From: Bacillus sp. 491mf
GTDB taxonomy: Bacteria; Bacillota; Bacilli; Bacillales; Bacillaceae_G
Reading direction: 5' to 3'
NCBI RefSeq assembly: GCF_900112415.1
Contig: NZ_FOLV01000015.1
Coordinates: 1-64,000 of the forward strand
DNA: 64,000 bases
Shown here: one piece after another, positions 53,757-63,583 of the stretch
Position numbering within the stretch: position 1 is the stretch's first letter
Layout of the letters: each line of letters starts with the position of its first letter
Notes under the pieces: generated by a model
What the model saw: the letters and a program-made list of their open reading frames with translations, nothing else
Databases searched by the model: none
What the model was told of the DNA's origin: nothing
Made by a program: the position numbers and the translations under genes

Positions 53757-55028
53757 ATGAAAAAATTCGGATTAGCTACACAAATTTTTGTAGCGCTTAT
53801 TTTAGGGATTGTAGTAGGGGCAATCTTTTATGGAAATAAAACAGCTATTTCCTATATTACACCGCTTGGAGACATCTTTATTCATTTAATTAAAATGATT
53901 GTCGTTCCAATTGTTATATCAGCACTTATTGTTGCGGTAGCTGGTGTGGGCGACATGAAGAAGCTCGGTAAATTAGGCGGAAAAACGATACTCTATTTTG
54001 AAATTATCACGACGATTGCCATTTTAATGGGCTTAGTAGCAGCAAATGTGTTCCATCCAGGAACGGGCGTTGATATGAGCCATTTGCAGCAAGGTGATAT
54101 TTCGGCATATAAAGCAACAGCAGATGCAACGCAGAAAAAAGGTTTTGCAGAAACAATTGTTCATATTGTACCAAAAAACGTATTTGAATCTATTGCACAA
54201 GGGGACTTACTACCAATTATTTTCTTCTCAGTGTTATTTGGTTTAGGAGTTGCTGCAATCGGAGAAAAAGGAAAGCCAGTCTTTCATTTCTTTGAAGGTG
54301 TATTAGAAGCAATGTTTTGGGTGACAAATCAAGTCATGAAATTTGCTCCGGTTGGTGTATTTGCACTAATTGCTGTTACGGTTGCAAAATTTGGAGTTGC
54401 TACACTGCTTCCGTTAGGAAAATTAGTGGTTGCAGTTTATGTAACAGTTATTTTATTTGTTATTGTGATACTAGGGATCAATGCAAAATTGGTGGGAGTA
54501 AACATTTTCACCTTAATGAAAATTTTAAAAGAAGAATTAATTCTTTCCTTTACAACAGCAAGTTCAGAAGCTGTTTTACCAAATATTATGAGAAAAATGG
54601 AAGAGTTTGGTTGTCCGAAGGCCGTTGCTTCTTTCGTAATACCAACTGGCTATACATTTAACCTAACTGGATCAGCTATTTATCAAGCGTTAGCATCACT
54701 ATTTGTGGCACAAATGTATGGTGTACACATGTCACTAACAGAGCAAGTTACCTTGTTATTTGTTTTAATGTTAACGTCTAAAGGAATGGCTGGTGTTCCT
54801 GGTGCTTCCTTTGTTGTTGTATTGGCAACATTAGGTTCAATGGGACTTCCGTTAGAAGGAATTGCTTTAATTGCTGGTATTGACCGCATTTTAGATATGA
54901 TTCGCTCGTCTGTCAATGTATTAGGGAACGCATTAGCAGCGATTGTCATGTCGAAATGGGAAGGCGAATTTGATCAAGAAAAAGCAAAACAGTATGTAGA
55001 AACTGTAAACGAAACAAAAGCGGCATAA
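53757..55028 (+). CDS. Dicarboxylate/amino acid:cation symporter (DAACS, GltP/GltT-like)
   Basis: A 423-residue membrane protein with eight helices and two re-entrant loops. Family marks are LIKMIVVPIVISALIVAVAG, the serine-rich TTASSEAVLPNIMRKM loop (about 260-275), and PTGYTFNLTGSAIYQ, IDRILDMIRSSVNVLGNA near the end. It imports aspartate/glutamate or C4-dicarboxylates with H+ or Na+. ATG 53757 is set by GGAGGGG 9 bases upstream. The next genes, aspartase and malic enzyme, would feed the substrate into fumarate, malate and pyruvate. Confidence 0.9.
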   Translation: MKKFGLATQIFVALILGIVVGAIFYGNKTAISYITPLGDIFIHLIKMIVVPIVISALIVAVAGVGDMKKLGKLGGKTILYFEIITTIAILMGLVAANVFHPGTGVDMSHLQQGDISAYKATADATQKKGFAETIVHIVPKNVFESIAQGDLLPIIFFSVLFGLGVAAIGEKGKPVFHFFEGVLEAMFWVTNQVMKFAPVGVFALIAVTVAKFGVATLLPLGKLVVAVYVTVILFVIVILGINAKLVGVNIFTLMKILKEELILSFTTASSEAVLPNIMRKMEEFGCPKAVASFVIPTGYTFNLTGSAIYQALASLFVAQMYGVHMSLTEQVTLLFVLMLTSKGMAGVPGASFVVVLATLGSMGLPLEGIALIAGIDRILDMIRSSVNVLGNALAAIVMSKWEGEFDQEKAKQYVETVNETKAA

Positions 55029-55040
55029 ATTAAAAGTTTA

Positions 55041-55072
55041 ATTAGTGAGAGATTATTTATCTCTCGCTAATT
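55041..55072 (+). terminator. Hairpin between symporter and aspartase genes
   Basis: ATTAGTGAGAGAT pairs with ATCTCTCGCTAAT around TATTT with one mismatch. There is no T run, so it may stabilise or attenuate rather than fully terminate. Confidence 0.5.
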
Positions 55073-55196
55073 ATTCGTGAAACGAATTGATGTATCACAA
55101 ATAGTATATCTCCAGCCTCATTTTTTATTTCTTGTAAAATTTGAGGTAGAAGAATGATTACATATGGGGCAAAATAAGGTGAGGAGTGGAACATAT

Positions 55197-56636
55197 ATGG
55201 CAACAGTAACTGAAGCTAAAAAAGATGTGCGAATTGAAAGAGACTTTTTAGGCGAGAAAGAAGTACCGATGCATGCGTATTATGGTGTTCAAACGATGCG
55301 TGCGGTCGAAAACTTTCCGATTACAGGTTATAAAGTCCATGAAGGATTAATTAAAGCGCTTGCGATTGTAAAAAAAGCGGCGGCGCTTGCAAATACAGAT
55401 GTTGGACGATTAGAACTTAAAAAAGGTACAGCAATTGCAGAAGCAGCAGAAGAGATTCTTGAGGGGAAATGGCACGAGCATTTTATCGTAGATCCAATTC
55501 AAGGTGGAGCTGGAACTTCAATGAATATGAATGCAAATGAAGTGATTGCCAATCGTGCTCTTGAATTATTAGAAATGGAAAAAGGCGACTATCATTACAT
55601 TAGCCCAAATACCCATGTAAATATGGCACAATCAACAAATGATGCATTCCCAACTGCAATTCATATTGCGACGTTAAATTCGTTAGAAGAATTATTACAA
55701 ACAATGGGCTATATGCGCGACATCTTTGAATTAAAAGCAGAGCAATTCGATCATGTTATTAAAATGGGACGCACGCATTTACAAGATGCTGTACCAATTC
55801 GTCTTGGACAAGAATTTAAAGCATATGCTCGCGTACTTGGACGCGATATTAAACGTATTGAGAAATCTCGTCAACATCTATATGAAGTAAATATGGGAGC
55901 GACAGCTGTTGGTACAGGATTAAATGCGGATCCACAGTACATTGAGGCTGTAGTAAAACATTTAGCGGATATTAGTAAATTGCCTCTTGTCGGAGCAGAA
56001 GATTTAGTAGATGCAACGCAAAATACAGATGCATATACAGAAGTTTCAGCTGCACTGAAAGTATGTATGATGAATATGTCCAAAATTGCTAATGACTTAC
56101 GCTTAATGGCATCTGGTCCACGCGTAGGATTAGGTGAAATTATGCTTCCAGCTCGTCAACCTGGTTCTTCTATTATGCCGGGGAAAGTAAACCCTGTAAT
56201 GCCAGAAGTAATTAACCAAATTGCGTTCCAAGTAATTGGGAACGACCATACAATTTGTCTTGCTTCAGAAGCAGGCCAATTAGAACTGAATGTAATGGAA
56301 CCAGTGTTAGTATTTAACTTACTTCAATCAATCAGTATTATGAATAACGGCTTCCGTGCTTTCACAGATAATTGTTTAAAAGGAATTGAAGCAAATGAAG
56401 CACACTTAAAAGAATATGTTGAGAAAAGCGTTGGTATTATTACAGCTGTGAATCCACATATCGGATACGAAGCAGCAGCTCGCGTTGCAAAAGAAGCAAT
56501 TGCAACTGGTCAATCTGTCAGAGAGCTTTGCTTGAAAAACGGAGTATTATCACAAGAAGAGTTAGACTTGATTTTAGATCCGTTTGAAATGACGCATCCT
56601 GGAATTGCAGGAGCATCTCTTTTAAAGAAAAATTAA
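55197..56636 (+). CDS. aspA: Aspartate ammonia-lyase
   Basis: A 479-residue enzyme of the fumarase/aspartase superfamily, with the signature [15 protein letters not shown] near residue 327. [19 protein letters not shown] and [12 protein letters not shown] are aspartase-type variants of the motifs in the fumarase at 27.9 kb. It deaminates L-aspartate to fumarate and ammonia. ATG 55197 follows GTGAGGAGTGG. It sits between the amino-acid/dicarboxylate symporter and malic enzyme, an arrangement for using aspartate as carbon and nitrogen source. Confidence 0.93.
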   Translation: MATVTEAKKDVRIERDFLGEKEVPMHAYYGVQTMRAVENFPITGYKVHEGLIKALAIVKKAAALANTDVGRLELKKGTAIAEAAEEILEGKWHEHFIVDPIQGGAGTSMNMNANEVIANRALELLEMEKGDYHYISPNTHVNMAQSTNDAFPTAIHIATLNSLEELLQTMGYMRDIFELKAEQFDHVIKMGRTHLQDAVPIRLGQEFKAYARVLGRDIKRIEKSRQHLYEVNMGATAVGTGLNADPQYIEAVVKHLADISKLPLVGAEDLVDATQNTDAYTEVSAALKVCMMNMSKIANDLRLMASGPRVGLGEIMLPARQPGSSIMPGKVNPVMPEVINQIAFQVIGNDHTICLASEAGQLELNVMEPVLVFNLLQSISIMNNGFRAFTDNCLKGIEANEAHLKEYVEKSVGIITAVNPHIGYEAAARVAKEAIATGQSVRELCLKNGVLSQEELDLILDPFEMTHPGIAGASLLKKN

Positions 56637-56664
56637 AAAAAGGGGGGACTTTCCCCTTTTTTTT
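56636..56664 (+). terminator. Terminator of aspA
   Basis: AAAAAGGGGGGA and TTCCCCTTTTT arms followed by TTTG, immediately after the stop. Confidence 0.75.
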
Positions 56665-56709
56665 GTTTACAATATAGAAATGTTATATATCAATAAAGGT
56701 AGGGGTTAT

Positions 56710-58422
56710 ATGAGTAAATTTACAGTTTCCTCGAATGGAACTTTAGAAACAACATTACGAGGAGCAGAAGTATTAGCAACACCACTTTTAAATAAGGGTG
56801 TCGCTTTCTCGGCGGAGGAAAGAGAAGAACTAGGATTAAAGGGGTTATTACCGCCAGCAGTATTAACATTAGATGAACAAGCACGCCGTGCGTATGAACA
56901 ATTTTGTTCACAGCCAGATGACTTATTAAAAAACGTATACTTAACAGCGCTGCATGATCGTAATGAAGTATTATTTTATCGTATACTTACAGATCATTTA
57001 CGAGAAATGCTTCCGGTTGTATACACGCCAACTGTTGGTGTGGCGATTCAGAGATATAGTCATGAATATCGTAAACCACGTGGTGTGTATTTATCAGTTA
57101 ATGATCCAAATGGTATTGAAGAAGCATTCTCTAACATTGGTGCAACTGCCGAAAATATTGATTTAGTCGTTGTAACAGACGGTGAAGGCATTTTAGGAAT
57201 TGGAGACTGGGGCGTAGGTGGTATTAATATTGCCATTGGAAAACTAGCTGTTTACACAGCAGCAGTTGGTATTGATCCAAGTCGTGTATTACCGGTTATT
57301 TTAGATGTTGGTACAAACAATGAGGATTTATTAAATAATCCGTTTTATATCGGAAATCGCCATCCACGTGTAACGGGAGAAGCGTATGATACATTTATTG
57401 ATTTGTTTGTAAAGGCTGTATGTAACAAGTTCCCGAATGCATTACTGCACTGGGAAGATTTTAGTTCACGTAATGCGCGCAAAATTTTAGACAAATATCG
57501 CGATAACGTTTGTACATTTAACGATGATATTCAAGGAACTGGCGCTGTTTCATTGGCAGCGGTGTTATCAGCTGTGAAAACTTCTGATGTTCCGCTATGT
57601 GAACATCGCGTTGTTGTTTTTGGTGCAGGTACTGCTGGAATTGGAATTGCAGATCAAGTGCGTGATGCGATGGTGCGCTTAGGTTTATCAAAGGAAGAAG
57701 CAAACCGCCGTTTTTGGTGTATTGACCGCAATGGTTTACTTACCGATAATATGGATAATCTTCTTGATTTCCAACTTCCTTATGCACGTGAGAAGTCTGA
57801 AGTCGAACAATGGAAACAATCAGAAACGATTGGTCTTGCTGAAGTTGTAAAACATGCACAACCAACTATTTTAATTGGGACGTCAACAGTTGCCGGTGCA
57901 TTCACAGAAGAAATTGTAAAAGAGATGGCAGCACATGTGGCAAGGCCAATTATTTTACCAATGTCTAATCCAACGCCTCTTGCGGAGGCGAAACCAGCTG
58001 ACTTAATTTCTTGGACAGAAGGGCGAGCACTAGTTGCAACTGGTAGTCCATTTGATCCAGTTACATACAATGGAGTTACTTATGTAATTGGACAATCTAA
58101 CAATGCACTTATCTTCCCAGGTCTTGGTCTTGGTACAAATGTTGTTCGTGCTCGTGTCATGACAGATGGTATGTTTGCTGCGGCAGCAGAAGCGGTAGCA
58201 AGTATGGTAGATACAAGTCAACCTGGTGCACCAATTCTTCCAGAAGTAGAGGAATTGCGTAATATTTCCGAGATCGTTGCTATTGAAGTAGCAAAAGCGG
58301 CAGTTGCTGAAGGTGTTGCTCGTGAGGTATTAAGTGATAACGATATCAGGAAGGCTGTTAAAGATGCAATGTGGCAACCAGTTTATCGTCAAATAAAAGC
58401 AGTTGAAAAAGTAACAGTATAG
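56710..58422 (+). CDS. NAD-dependent malic enzyme (SfcA/MaeA type)
   Basis: A 570-residue long-form malic enzyme. Marks are [35 protein letters not shown], the metal-binding [14 protein letters not shown] then [10 protein letters not shown], the nucleotide-binding [14 protein letters not shown] and [11 protein letters not shown]. It decarboxylates malate to pyruvate. With the symporter and aspartase it completes a route from aspartate or C4-acids to pyruvate. AGGTAGGGG lies ahead of ATG 56710. Confidence 0.92.
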   Translation: MSKFTVSSNGTLETTLRGAEVLATPLLNKGVAFSAEEREELGLKGLLPPAVLTLDEQARRAYEQFCSQPDDLLKNVYLTALHDRNEVLFYRILTDHLREMLPVVYTPTVGVAIQRYSHEYRKPRGVYLSVNDPNGIEEAFSNIGATAENIDLVVVTDGEGILGIGDWGVGGINIAIGKLAVYTAAVGIDPSRVLPVILDVGTNNEDLLNNPFYIGNRHPRVTGEAYDTFIDLFVKAVCNKFPNALLHWEDFSSRNARKILDKYRDNVCTFNDDIQGTGAVSLAAVLSAVKTSDVPLCEHRVVVFGAGTAGIGIADQVRDAMVRLGLSKEEANRRFWCIDRNGLLTDNMDNLLDFQLPYAREKSEVEQWKQSETIGLAEVVKHAQPTILIGTSTVAGAFTEEIVKEMAAHVARPIILPMSNPTPLAEAKPADLISWTEGRALVATGSPFDPVTYNGVTYVIGQSNNALIFPGLGLGTNVVRARVMTDGMFAAAAEAVASMVDTSQPGAPILPEVEELRNISEIVAIEVAKAAVAEGVAREVLSDNDIRKAVKDAMWQPVYRQIKAVEKVTV

Positions 58423-58425
58423 GAA

Positions 58426-58462
58426 TAGAGCCCGTTTATATATTAAGCGGGCTTTCCTTATT
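58426..58462 (+). terminator. Terminator of the malic enzyme gene
   Basis: AGCCCG pairs with CGGGCT with flanking A/T extension around TTTATATATTAAG, followed by TTCCTT. Confidence 0.65.
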
Positions 58463-58496
58463 ATGTTTAAAGACTAAAAAATGGGAAGTGACGTGT

Positions 58497-59801
58497 GTGA
58501 ACTGGCATCAATTGTGGAAGAAGGATATTTCACTTTTAATTATGTTAATTTTGATTGTTCCGGTCGCTGGAGAACTGAACTTTCATCCATTTAATGATAC
58601 GTTTCGTGTTAGCTTTGGAACACCGATTTTCTTCTTTTTACTATTATTTTTAAGGAAAATCCCAGCTTCTATAGCGGGAATTTTAGTTGGGGCATCTGTA
58701 GTAGCATTTCGAATTGGCCTTGACTGGATGCTACAAAGTTCTTTTCATTTCTCAGACTCTTTTAGTATGCGTTATCCAGTTTTCTTTTATTATTTCGTAT
58801 ATGGAAGTCTTTTTTCAATATGCAGAGTAAATCGATTTCATCAAAAGCCGTTTATAATCGGGTGTTTTGGGATTTCAATTGAAATTATTTCAAGTATGGC
58901 AGAACTTACTTTTTATCATATTTTTGTGCTCAGCACGATGATTACAGTTTCAGAATTCAATAAAATTATTATTATTGCTATTTTTCGCAGTTTTTTTGCG
59001 CTCGGTTTTTTAAATATGATGAATTTATATGAGACAAAATTAAAAGAAGCGCAGGTCCGAAAAGAAAATGAAAAGATGTTTATGCATCTTTCAAATTTGT
59101 ATGTAGAGTCTGTTCATTTGAAGAAAACGCTGCAAAATGCAGAAAGGATTACACAAGAAGCCTACCAATTATATCGGCACTTACAACTGAAAGGTAGTAC
59201 TGAGAATGAGATTGAGGCGTATAGTAAGAACGCGCTAAAAATTGCAGGGGAAGTACACGAAATAAAAAAAGATAATCAAAGAATTTTTGCAGGATTATCT
59301 AAACTTCTTTTAGATAAAGATCTTTCGGAATATATAAATGGAAATGAACTGACGGAAATGATTATAAGAATTAACGAGAAATACGCACAGTTATTACAGA
59401 AGGAAATTGTATTTTCTAAACGGATTGAAGGAGAACATACGCAATATCATGTATTTACCGTTTTATCGATTTTAAATAATTTAGTTGCGAATGCTGTGGA
59501 AGCGATTGATCGTGTTGGTACAATTACAATTCAAGTTAAGAAGCAAGGGACGGTTGTCACGTTTGAAGTAATAGATGATGGACCAGGCATTTCAGGGAAA
59601 TATAAGGAGCTAGTATTTAAGCCTGGTTTTACTTCAAAATATGATCAAACAGGAACACCATCAACAGGAATTGGTCTTTCTTATATAAAAGAGTTGGTGA
59701 CGGAACTTGAGGGAGAGGTTATACTACAAGACAGAGACGCTGAAAGAGGCTGCAAGTTTATTGTACGACTGCCGGAATCTAGCCTAGCTAAGGAAGGATG
59801 A
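58497..59801 (+). CDS. GlnK-like sensor histidine kinase
   Basis: A 434-residue sensor with about six N-terminal membrane helices (residues 10-170), a coiled-coil linker (KEAQVRKENEKMFMHL onward) and a C-terminal HATPase domain: N-box LNNLVANAVEAI, G1 VIDDGPGISG, F-box VFKPGFTSKYD and G2 STGIGLSYIKEL. Layout and pairing with a YcbB-type regulator match B. subtilis GlnK (YcbA). The signal may be glutamine, glutamate, aspartate or a C4-acid. The start is ambiguous (GTG 58488 or 58497). It lies 4 bases upstream of the regulator gene. Confidence 0.78.
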   Translation: MNWHQLWKKDISLLIMLILIVPVAGELNFHPFNDTFRVSFGTPIFFFLLLFLRKIPASIAGILVGASVVAFRIGLDWMLQSSFHFSDSFSMRYPVFFYYFVYGSLFSICRVNRFHQKPFIIGCFGISIEIISSMAELTFYHIFVLSTMITVSEFNKIIIIAIFRSFFALGFLNMMNLYETKLKEAQVRKENEKMFMHLSNLYVESVHLKKTLQNAERITQEAYQLYRHLQLKGSTENEIEAYSKNALKIAGEVHEIKKDNQRIFAGLSKLLLDKDLSEYINGNELTEMIIRINEKYAQLLQKEIVFSKRIEGEHTQYHVFTVLSILNNLVANAVEAIDRVGTITIQVKKQGTVVTFEVIDDGPGISGKYKELVFKPGFTSKYDQTGTPSTGIGLSYIKELVTELEGEVILQDRDAERGCKFIVRLPESSLAKEG

Positions 59802-59805
59802 GCCT

Positions 59806-60738
59806 ATGTTTTATTACATCGTAGATGATGACGAAGTATTTCGTTCTATGTTAGCGCAAATTATTGAAGATGAGGACCTTGGAGAAGTAGTTGGAGAAGA
59901 AGAAGATGGGGTTTTTGTAGAAGGAGAACAGTTAAATTTTAAAAGAGTAGATATATTATTTATTGACTTATTAATGCCAATTCGTGATGGAATTGAAACG
60001 GTTCGGCAAATTGCTTCGTCGTTCACAGGAAAAGTAGTTATGATTTCTCAAGTAGAATCAAAACAATTAATTGGTGAAGCTTACTCCCTTGGTGTTGAAT
60101 ATTATATAACAAAACCGCTTAATAAAATTGAAGTTGTATCCGTTGTACGAAAAGTGATAGAGCGTATTCGTTTGGAACGGTCTATTCAAGATATTCAAAA
60201 ATCATTAAACAATGTATTTCAATGGGAACAACCAAAAGGGCGAATAGAATCAGGGCTTGAAGAGAAAAAAATAGCTAATACTGGCCGTTGTTTATTAGCA
60301 GAACTAGGGATTGCTGGAGAGAATGGTAGTAAAGATTTACTAAGTATGCTGGAATACTTATATCAATATGAAAAGAAGGAAACCTTTGAACATGGATTTC
60401 CAGTATTAAAAGATATTTTTCAGCGCATTACTGTCAAAAAGTTAGGTGAAATGGCTTCGGACGTAGAAATTGATAAAGAAAGAAAAGCTTCAGAACAAAG
60501 AGTGCGCCGCGCGATTTATCAATCACTTAATCACTTAGCTTCTCTTGGTTTAACAGATTTTTCAAATCCGAAATTTGAAAGCTATGCTCCGAAATTTTTT
60601 GATTTTACAATTGTGCGTAAACGAATGACGGAGTTAACAAATGAATCATTAGCAACGGCTGGTCATACACGAATTAATACGAAGAAATTTATTCAAGTGT
60701 TGTATTTTGAAGCGAAGCGGTTGACTGAAGATAATTAA
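59806..60738 (+). CDS. GlnL/YcbB-like response regulator
   Basis: A 310-residue regulator. The N-terminal receiver has YIVDDDEVF, phospho-acceptor Asp in ILFIDLLMPIRDG (near 51) and Lys in YYITKPLN. The C-terminal YcbB-type DNA-binding domain (about 160-305) includes EQRVRRAIYQSLNHLASLG and ends FIQVLYFEAKRL. In B. subtilis GlnL binds TTTTGT-N4-TTTTGT and activates glutamine use; the same repeat occurs before the symporter at 53667. It therefore probably controls the symporter-aspartase-malic enzyme genes. Confidence 0.85.
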   Translation: MFYYIVDDDEVFRSMLAQIIEDEDLGEVVGEEEDGVFVEGEQLNFKRVDILFIDLLMPIRDGIETVRQIASSFTGKVVMISQVESKQLIGEAYSLGVEYYITKPLNKIEVVSVVRKVIERIRLERSIQDIQKSLNNVFQWEQPKGRIESGLEEKKIANTGRCLLAELGIAGENGSKDLLSMLEYLYQYEKKETFEHGFPVLKDIFQRITVKKLGEMASDVEIDKERKASEQRVRRAIYQSLNHLASLGLTDFSNPKFESYAPKFFDFTIVRKRMTELTNESLATAGHTRINTKKFIQVLYFEAKRLTEDN

Positions 60739-60748
60739 GTGGATAAAG

Positions 60749-60812
60749 AACGGTAAAAGAAAAAGATGTTTGCTTATTTGTAGCAAACATCTTTTTCTTT
60801 TACCGTTTTTAC
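60749..60812. terminator. Very long perfect bidirectional terminator
   Basis: A 26-bp perfect stem (60749-60774 with 60782-60807) encloses a 7-base loop TATTTGT, then TTTT. The arms begin AACGGTAAAAG and end CTTTTACCGTT. It separates the GlnL-like gene from the convergent DUF3934-like gene. Confidence 0.85.
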
Positions 60813-60943
60813 TGGTTAAAATATACCCTTATATAGCTGTAAACTCCACAAAATCAACGAACAACATCTATTTTACACTTACATGAAAGATAGCAAGTTT
60901 CATAAAAGTAAACCGCAGTCGTCATATTTTAGATTTGTCATCT

Positions 60944-61093
60944 TTAGCTTGTCTTTGCGTCATTTGCTTTTTTAACACCTTTGCTTGTATAAGGTTTGGC
61001 GCTCTTTTTTTTGTTGGCGCTGGCTTTCCATCTGTTCCAGCCCTTACTGCCTGTTCCTCTACCTGTTCCACCTTTACCTTTAGCCTTACTCAT
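60944..61093 (-). CDS. Small basic Gly/Lys-rich protein, DUF3934-like
   Basis: A 49-residue protein reading MSKAKGKGGTGRGTGSKGWN then RWKASANKKKSAKP, YTSKGVKKANDAKTS. The strongly basic, glycine-rich N-terminus with GWNRWKASA fits the bacillar DUF3934 family of unknown function; such composition suggests nucleic-acid or spore association, but that is inference. CGGAGTG precedes ATG 61093. A 74-codon plus-strand ORF here is the shadow of this gene. Confidence 0.7.
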   Translation of the reverse strand: MSKAKGKGGTGRGTGSKGWNRWKASANKKKSAKPYTSKGVKKANDAKTS

Positions 61094-61328
61094 TTAATCA
61101 CTCCGTTACTATTGTATAGCAAATTTGTTTCCACAGAAGTCAATATATCTTTGAAATGAAATTCTGATTTATGACTTTTTCCTTTCCGACAGTTGCTCAT
61201 AAAAATGAACAACAGGATACAATAGTATATCATAATATGGACAGTAATGCGCAAAATCCTCAGGTTTATCCCGCTAACAGAAATCTTTTAAAATAGAAAA
61301 AAGAGTCCTTCACAGTTACAATTTATAG

Positions 61329-61484
61329 TTTATCCCGCATTAACGGGCAGTAATACTCCCACCTCAAAATTCAGCGAAAGCAAAGAAGTTAGGTGAGAGA
61401 TAAACTGCTCGTAAAAGCCCGATTGGTTCAACTAATAATCAGTGGGGGATGAAGAAAACCCCCACTGATTAAAGTTTCACTTTA
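61329..61484 (+). repeat. Dispersed hairpin repeat, best-preserved copy
   Basis: TTTATCCCGCATTAACGGGC, AGTAATACTCCCACCTC, a stem AGGTGAGAG, CTCGTAAAAGCCCGATTGG, then an AATCAGTGGGGG...CCCCCACTGATT hairpin and AGTTTCACTTTA. Related pieces occur at 497, 12027 and 25205. It looks like a B. cereus-group repeat able to fold as RNA, but I do not assign a bcr number. It ends exactly at the -35 element of the next promoter. Confidence 0.6.
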
Positions 61485-61511
61485 TGTCACACATTACATG
61501 ATTAATTTGTC
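61485..61511 (+). promoter_or_regulatory. ECF41-type promoter upstream of the epimerase gene (predicted)
   Basis: TGTCACA (61485-61491), 16 bases, then TGTC (61508-61511). ECF41 sigma factors recognise TGTCACA and CGTC at this kind of spacing, so only one base differs. The epimerase gene starts 100 bases downstream and the ECF41-type sigma gene is next. Confidence 0.55.
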
Positions 61512-61610
61512 TTAAATATGAACGTAAAAAAGAGTACATTGTATATTCGTTTTTTCATTCTAAAGGTATCGAATTATTAAGTTTTTAAAAAATATTATGG
61601 AGGTATAGAT

Positions 61611-62462
61611 ATGAAAATTTTTCTTGCTGGTGCAACTGGTGTAATAGGACGTTCTTTAATTCGTTTGTTAGTACAAGAGAATCACGAAGTGTTCGGAATG
61701 ATTCGTGATGAATCACAGGCGAGTATAATTACAAAAATGGGTGCAAAGCCAGTGGTGGTCGATGCATTTGATCGAAATGCTGTATTCTTTGCATTAGAAA
61801 AGAGTCAGCCGGATGTAGTGATTCATCAACTTGCATCGTTAAGTGCGGGAAGCTCGGTGGATAATGCGAAAATGCGAATTGAGGGGACAGAAAATCTTGT
61901 AGATGCAGCAAAATCAGTAGGTGTTAGACGAATGATTGCACAAAGTATTTCATGGGCATATGAGCCTGGAGAGGAGCCTGCTACAGAAGAAGACATGTTA
62001 GATATTACTGCTCCGTTTCCGCGAAAAACGACGATAGAAGGTATTATAGCGTTAGAAGAAAAAGTGTCTCAAATGCCGGAATTTGTGGTTCTCCGTTACG
62101 GAACGCTTTATGGACCAGGAACTTGGTATGCAACAGATGGAATGATTGCGAATCAAGTACGACGACAAGAGATAGTAGCAACTGATGGGATAACTTCTTT
62201 TCTCCATGTAGATGATGCAGCAAGAGCGGCACTATTGGCACTAGATTGGCCATCTGGTCCGGTCAACATTGTCGATAATCATCCTGCACCAGGAAATGAT
62301 TGGTTGCCTGTTTATGCTTCTGCAATCGGGGCGCCTGAGCCTTGTTTCCAAGCTGGTAGTAATCGCGGTGAGCGCGGCGCTGCTAATACAAAAGCTCGAG
62401 AAGAGTATGGGTGGGAGCCCATTCATCCTTCCTGGTCTAAAGGGTTTCAACATCATTTGTAG
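61611..62462 (+). CDS. NAD(P)-dependent epimerase/dehydratase (atypical SDR)
   Basis: A 283-residue Rossmann protein: LAGATGVIGRSLIRLL dinucleotide motif at residues 4-19, DVVIHQLASLS after strand 4, and a C-terminal region with NTKAREEYGWEPIHPSWSKGF typical of nucleoside-diphosphate-sugar epimerase-like SDRs. The usual catalytic YxxxK is not evident; SWAYEPGEE occupies that area, so it is an atypical member. ATGGAGG-type sequence precedes the start. Its pairing with an ECF41 sigma gene fits the known ECF41 neighbourhood (decarboxylase, oxidoreductase or epimerase). Confidence 0.8.
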   Translation: MKIFLAGATGVIGRSLIRLLVQENHEVFGMIRDESQASIITKMGAKPVVVDAFDRNAVFFALEKSQPDVVIHQLASLSAGSSVDNAKMRIEGTENLVDAAKSVGVRRMIAQSISWAYEPGEEPATEEDMLDITAPFPRKTTIEGIIALEEKVSQMPEFVVLRYGTLYGPGTWYATDGMIANQVRRQEIVATDGITSFLHVDDAARAALLALDWPSGPVNIVDNHPAPGNDWLPVYASAIGAPEPCFQAGSNRGERGAANTKAREEYGWEPIHPSWSKGFQHHL

Positions 62463-62532
62463 AATCCTTTTAAGATAAGTTTTGTTATAAAAATACTATT
62501 TTAAAAAAATGTTTTAGAAGAATTTGTATAGG

Positions 62533-62562
62533 TATACCCTAGAAAATTTTTTCTAGGGTATT
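62533..62562 (+). terminator. Hairpin between epimerase and ECF41-type sigma genes
   Basis: ATACCCTAGAAAA pairs with TTTTCTAGGGTAT with a 3-4 base loop, followed by TTTG. Confidence 0.7.
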
Positions 62563-62616
62563 TGTGATTGTATATCATGTTAAAATTTGGGTGAGTTAGC
62601 TTCGAGGAGGGAGAAG

Positions 62617-63513
62617 GTGGAAAAAAATAATTTAGACATAAATGAATTGTATGTAACGTACAAATCTTATTTTATTGCTATTGCATATAAAATGCTTGGA
62701 TCGATAAGTGATGCTGAAGATATTGTTCAAGATACATTTCTAAAGCTACAAATGAGAGAGATTCATTTAACTGCTGTTAATAATGTGAAGTCGTATGTAA
62801 GTAGAATGGTAGTAAATCGCTGTATAAATGAATTACAATCAAGCCGAAAAAAAAGAGAAACTTATGTTGGAACGTGGTTGCCAGAGCCGATTGTACAAGA
62901 TATAAAATGGGATCCTACAGAGAAAATCATTCAAGATGACCAACTATATTATACTTTTGCTGTTCTTATGGAAAAACTCTCGGCCACAGAGCGAGCAGTT
63001 TATGTCCTAAAAGAAGCGTTAGATTTAAAACATAGTGAAATCGCTGACTTACTCCATATAACGGAGATGAATTGCCGTAAAGTGTTTAGCCGTGCGAAGA
63101 AGAAAATGAATGTATCTATTGATGAAAATTCTACATCATACGAAATTCAACAAGAGCAAATTCATAAGTTTATTTCGGCTTTATCAAGAGGTGACGTTCA
63201 AGAAATTTCAGCAATTCTTACTAGCGATGTAACGCTTATTGCAGATGGAGGGGGGAACGTCGCTACAGCTATTAATCAAATTATTAGTAAAAAACGTGTC
63301 CTAAGTTTGTTATCTGCAATTGCTACAAAATTTTTCACAGGAAAAAAAGCAAAAGCGGTCATAGTAAATAATGAGCCAGGTGTTCTCGTATTAAAGGATG
63401 AGGAAGTAGTCGGTGTATTCAGTTTCGCCTGGAAGAAAAATACGAATCAGATTGAACAAATTTATTATGTTGTAAATCCTGATAAGCTGGGGCATATTAG
63501 TATACAATGCTAA
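62617..63513 (+). CDS. ECF41-type RNA polymerase sigma factor (SigJ-like)
   Basis: A 298-residue sigma factor. Region 2: YKMLGSISDAEDIVQDTFLK; the ECF41 linker region WLPEP; region 4: ATERAVYVLKEALDLKHSEIA then NCRKVFSRAKKKM. The C-terminal SnoaL-like extension of about 120 residues carries the conserved DGGG (near 217) and ends with NPDKL. In ECF41 this extension acts as a built-in regulatory domain, so no anti-sigma gene is needed. GTG 62617 follows GAGGAGGGAG. The adjacent epimerase is the probable target. Confidence 0.87.
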   Translation: MEKNNLDINELYVTYKSYFIAIAYKMLGSISDAEDIVQDTFLKLQMREIHLTAVNNVKSYVSRMVVNRCINELQSSRKKRETYVGTWLPEPIVQDIKWDPTEKIIQDDQLYYTFAVLMEKLSATERAVYVLKEALDLKHSEIADLLHITEMNCRKVFSRAKKKMNVSIDENSTSYEIQQEQIHKFISALSRGDVQEISAILTSDVTLIADGGGNVATAINQIISKKRVLSLLSAIATKFFTGKKAKAVIVNNEPGVLVLKDEEVVGVFSFAWKKNTNQIEQIYYVVNPDKLGHISIQC

Positions 63514-63520
63514 AGGCATA

Positions 63521-63562
63521 GAGTTGTTCTAACAGTTGTGAGAGAGCTGTTAGAGCAACTCT
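63521..63562. terminator. Bidirectional terminator
   Basis: GAGTTGTTCTAACAG pairs with CTGTTAGAGCAACTC (one G-T type mismatch) around an 11-base loop, between the sigma gene and the convergent MFS gene. Confidence 0.7.
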
Positions 63563-63583
63563 TATTTAAGTTACTCTTTTTGA

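Noticed and set aside
60935-61159. 74-codon plus-strand ORF, cysteine- and phenylalanine-rich
   Set aside because: It is the antisense shadow of the DUF3934-like gene at 60944-61093, has no good ribosome-binding site and an implausible composition.
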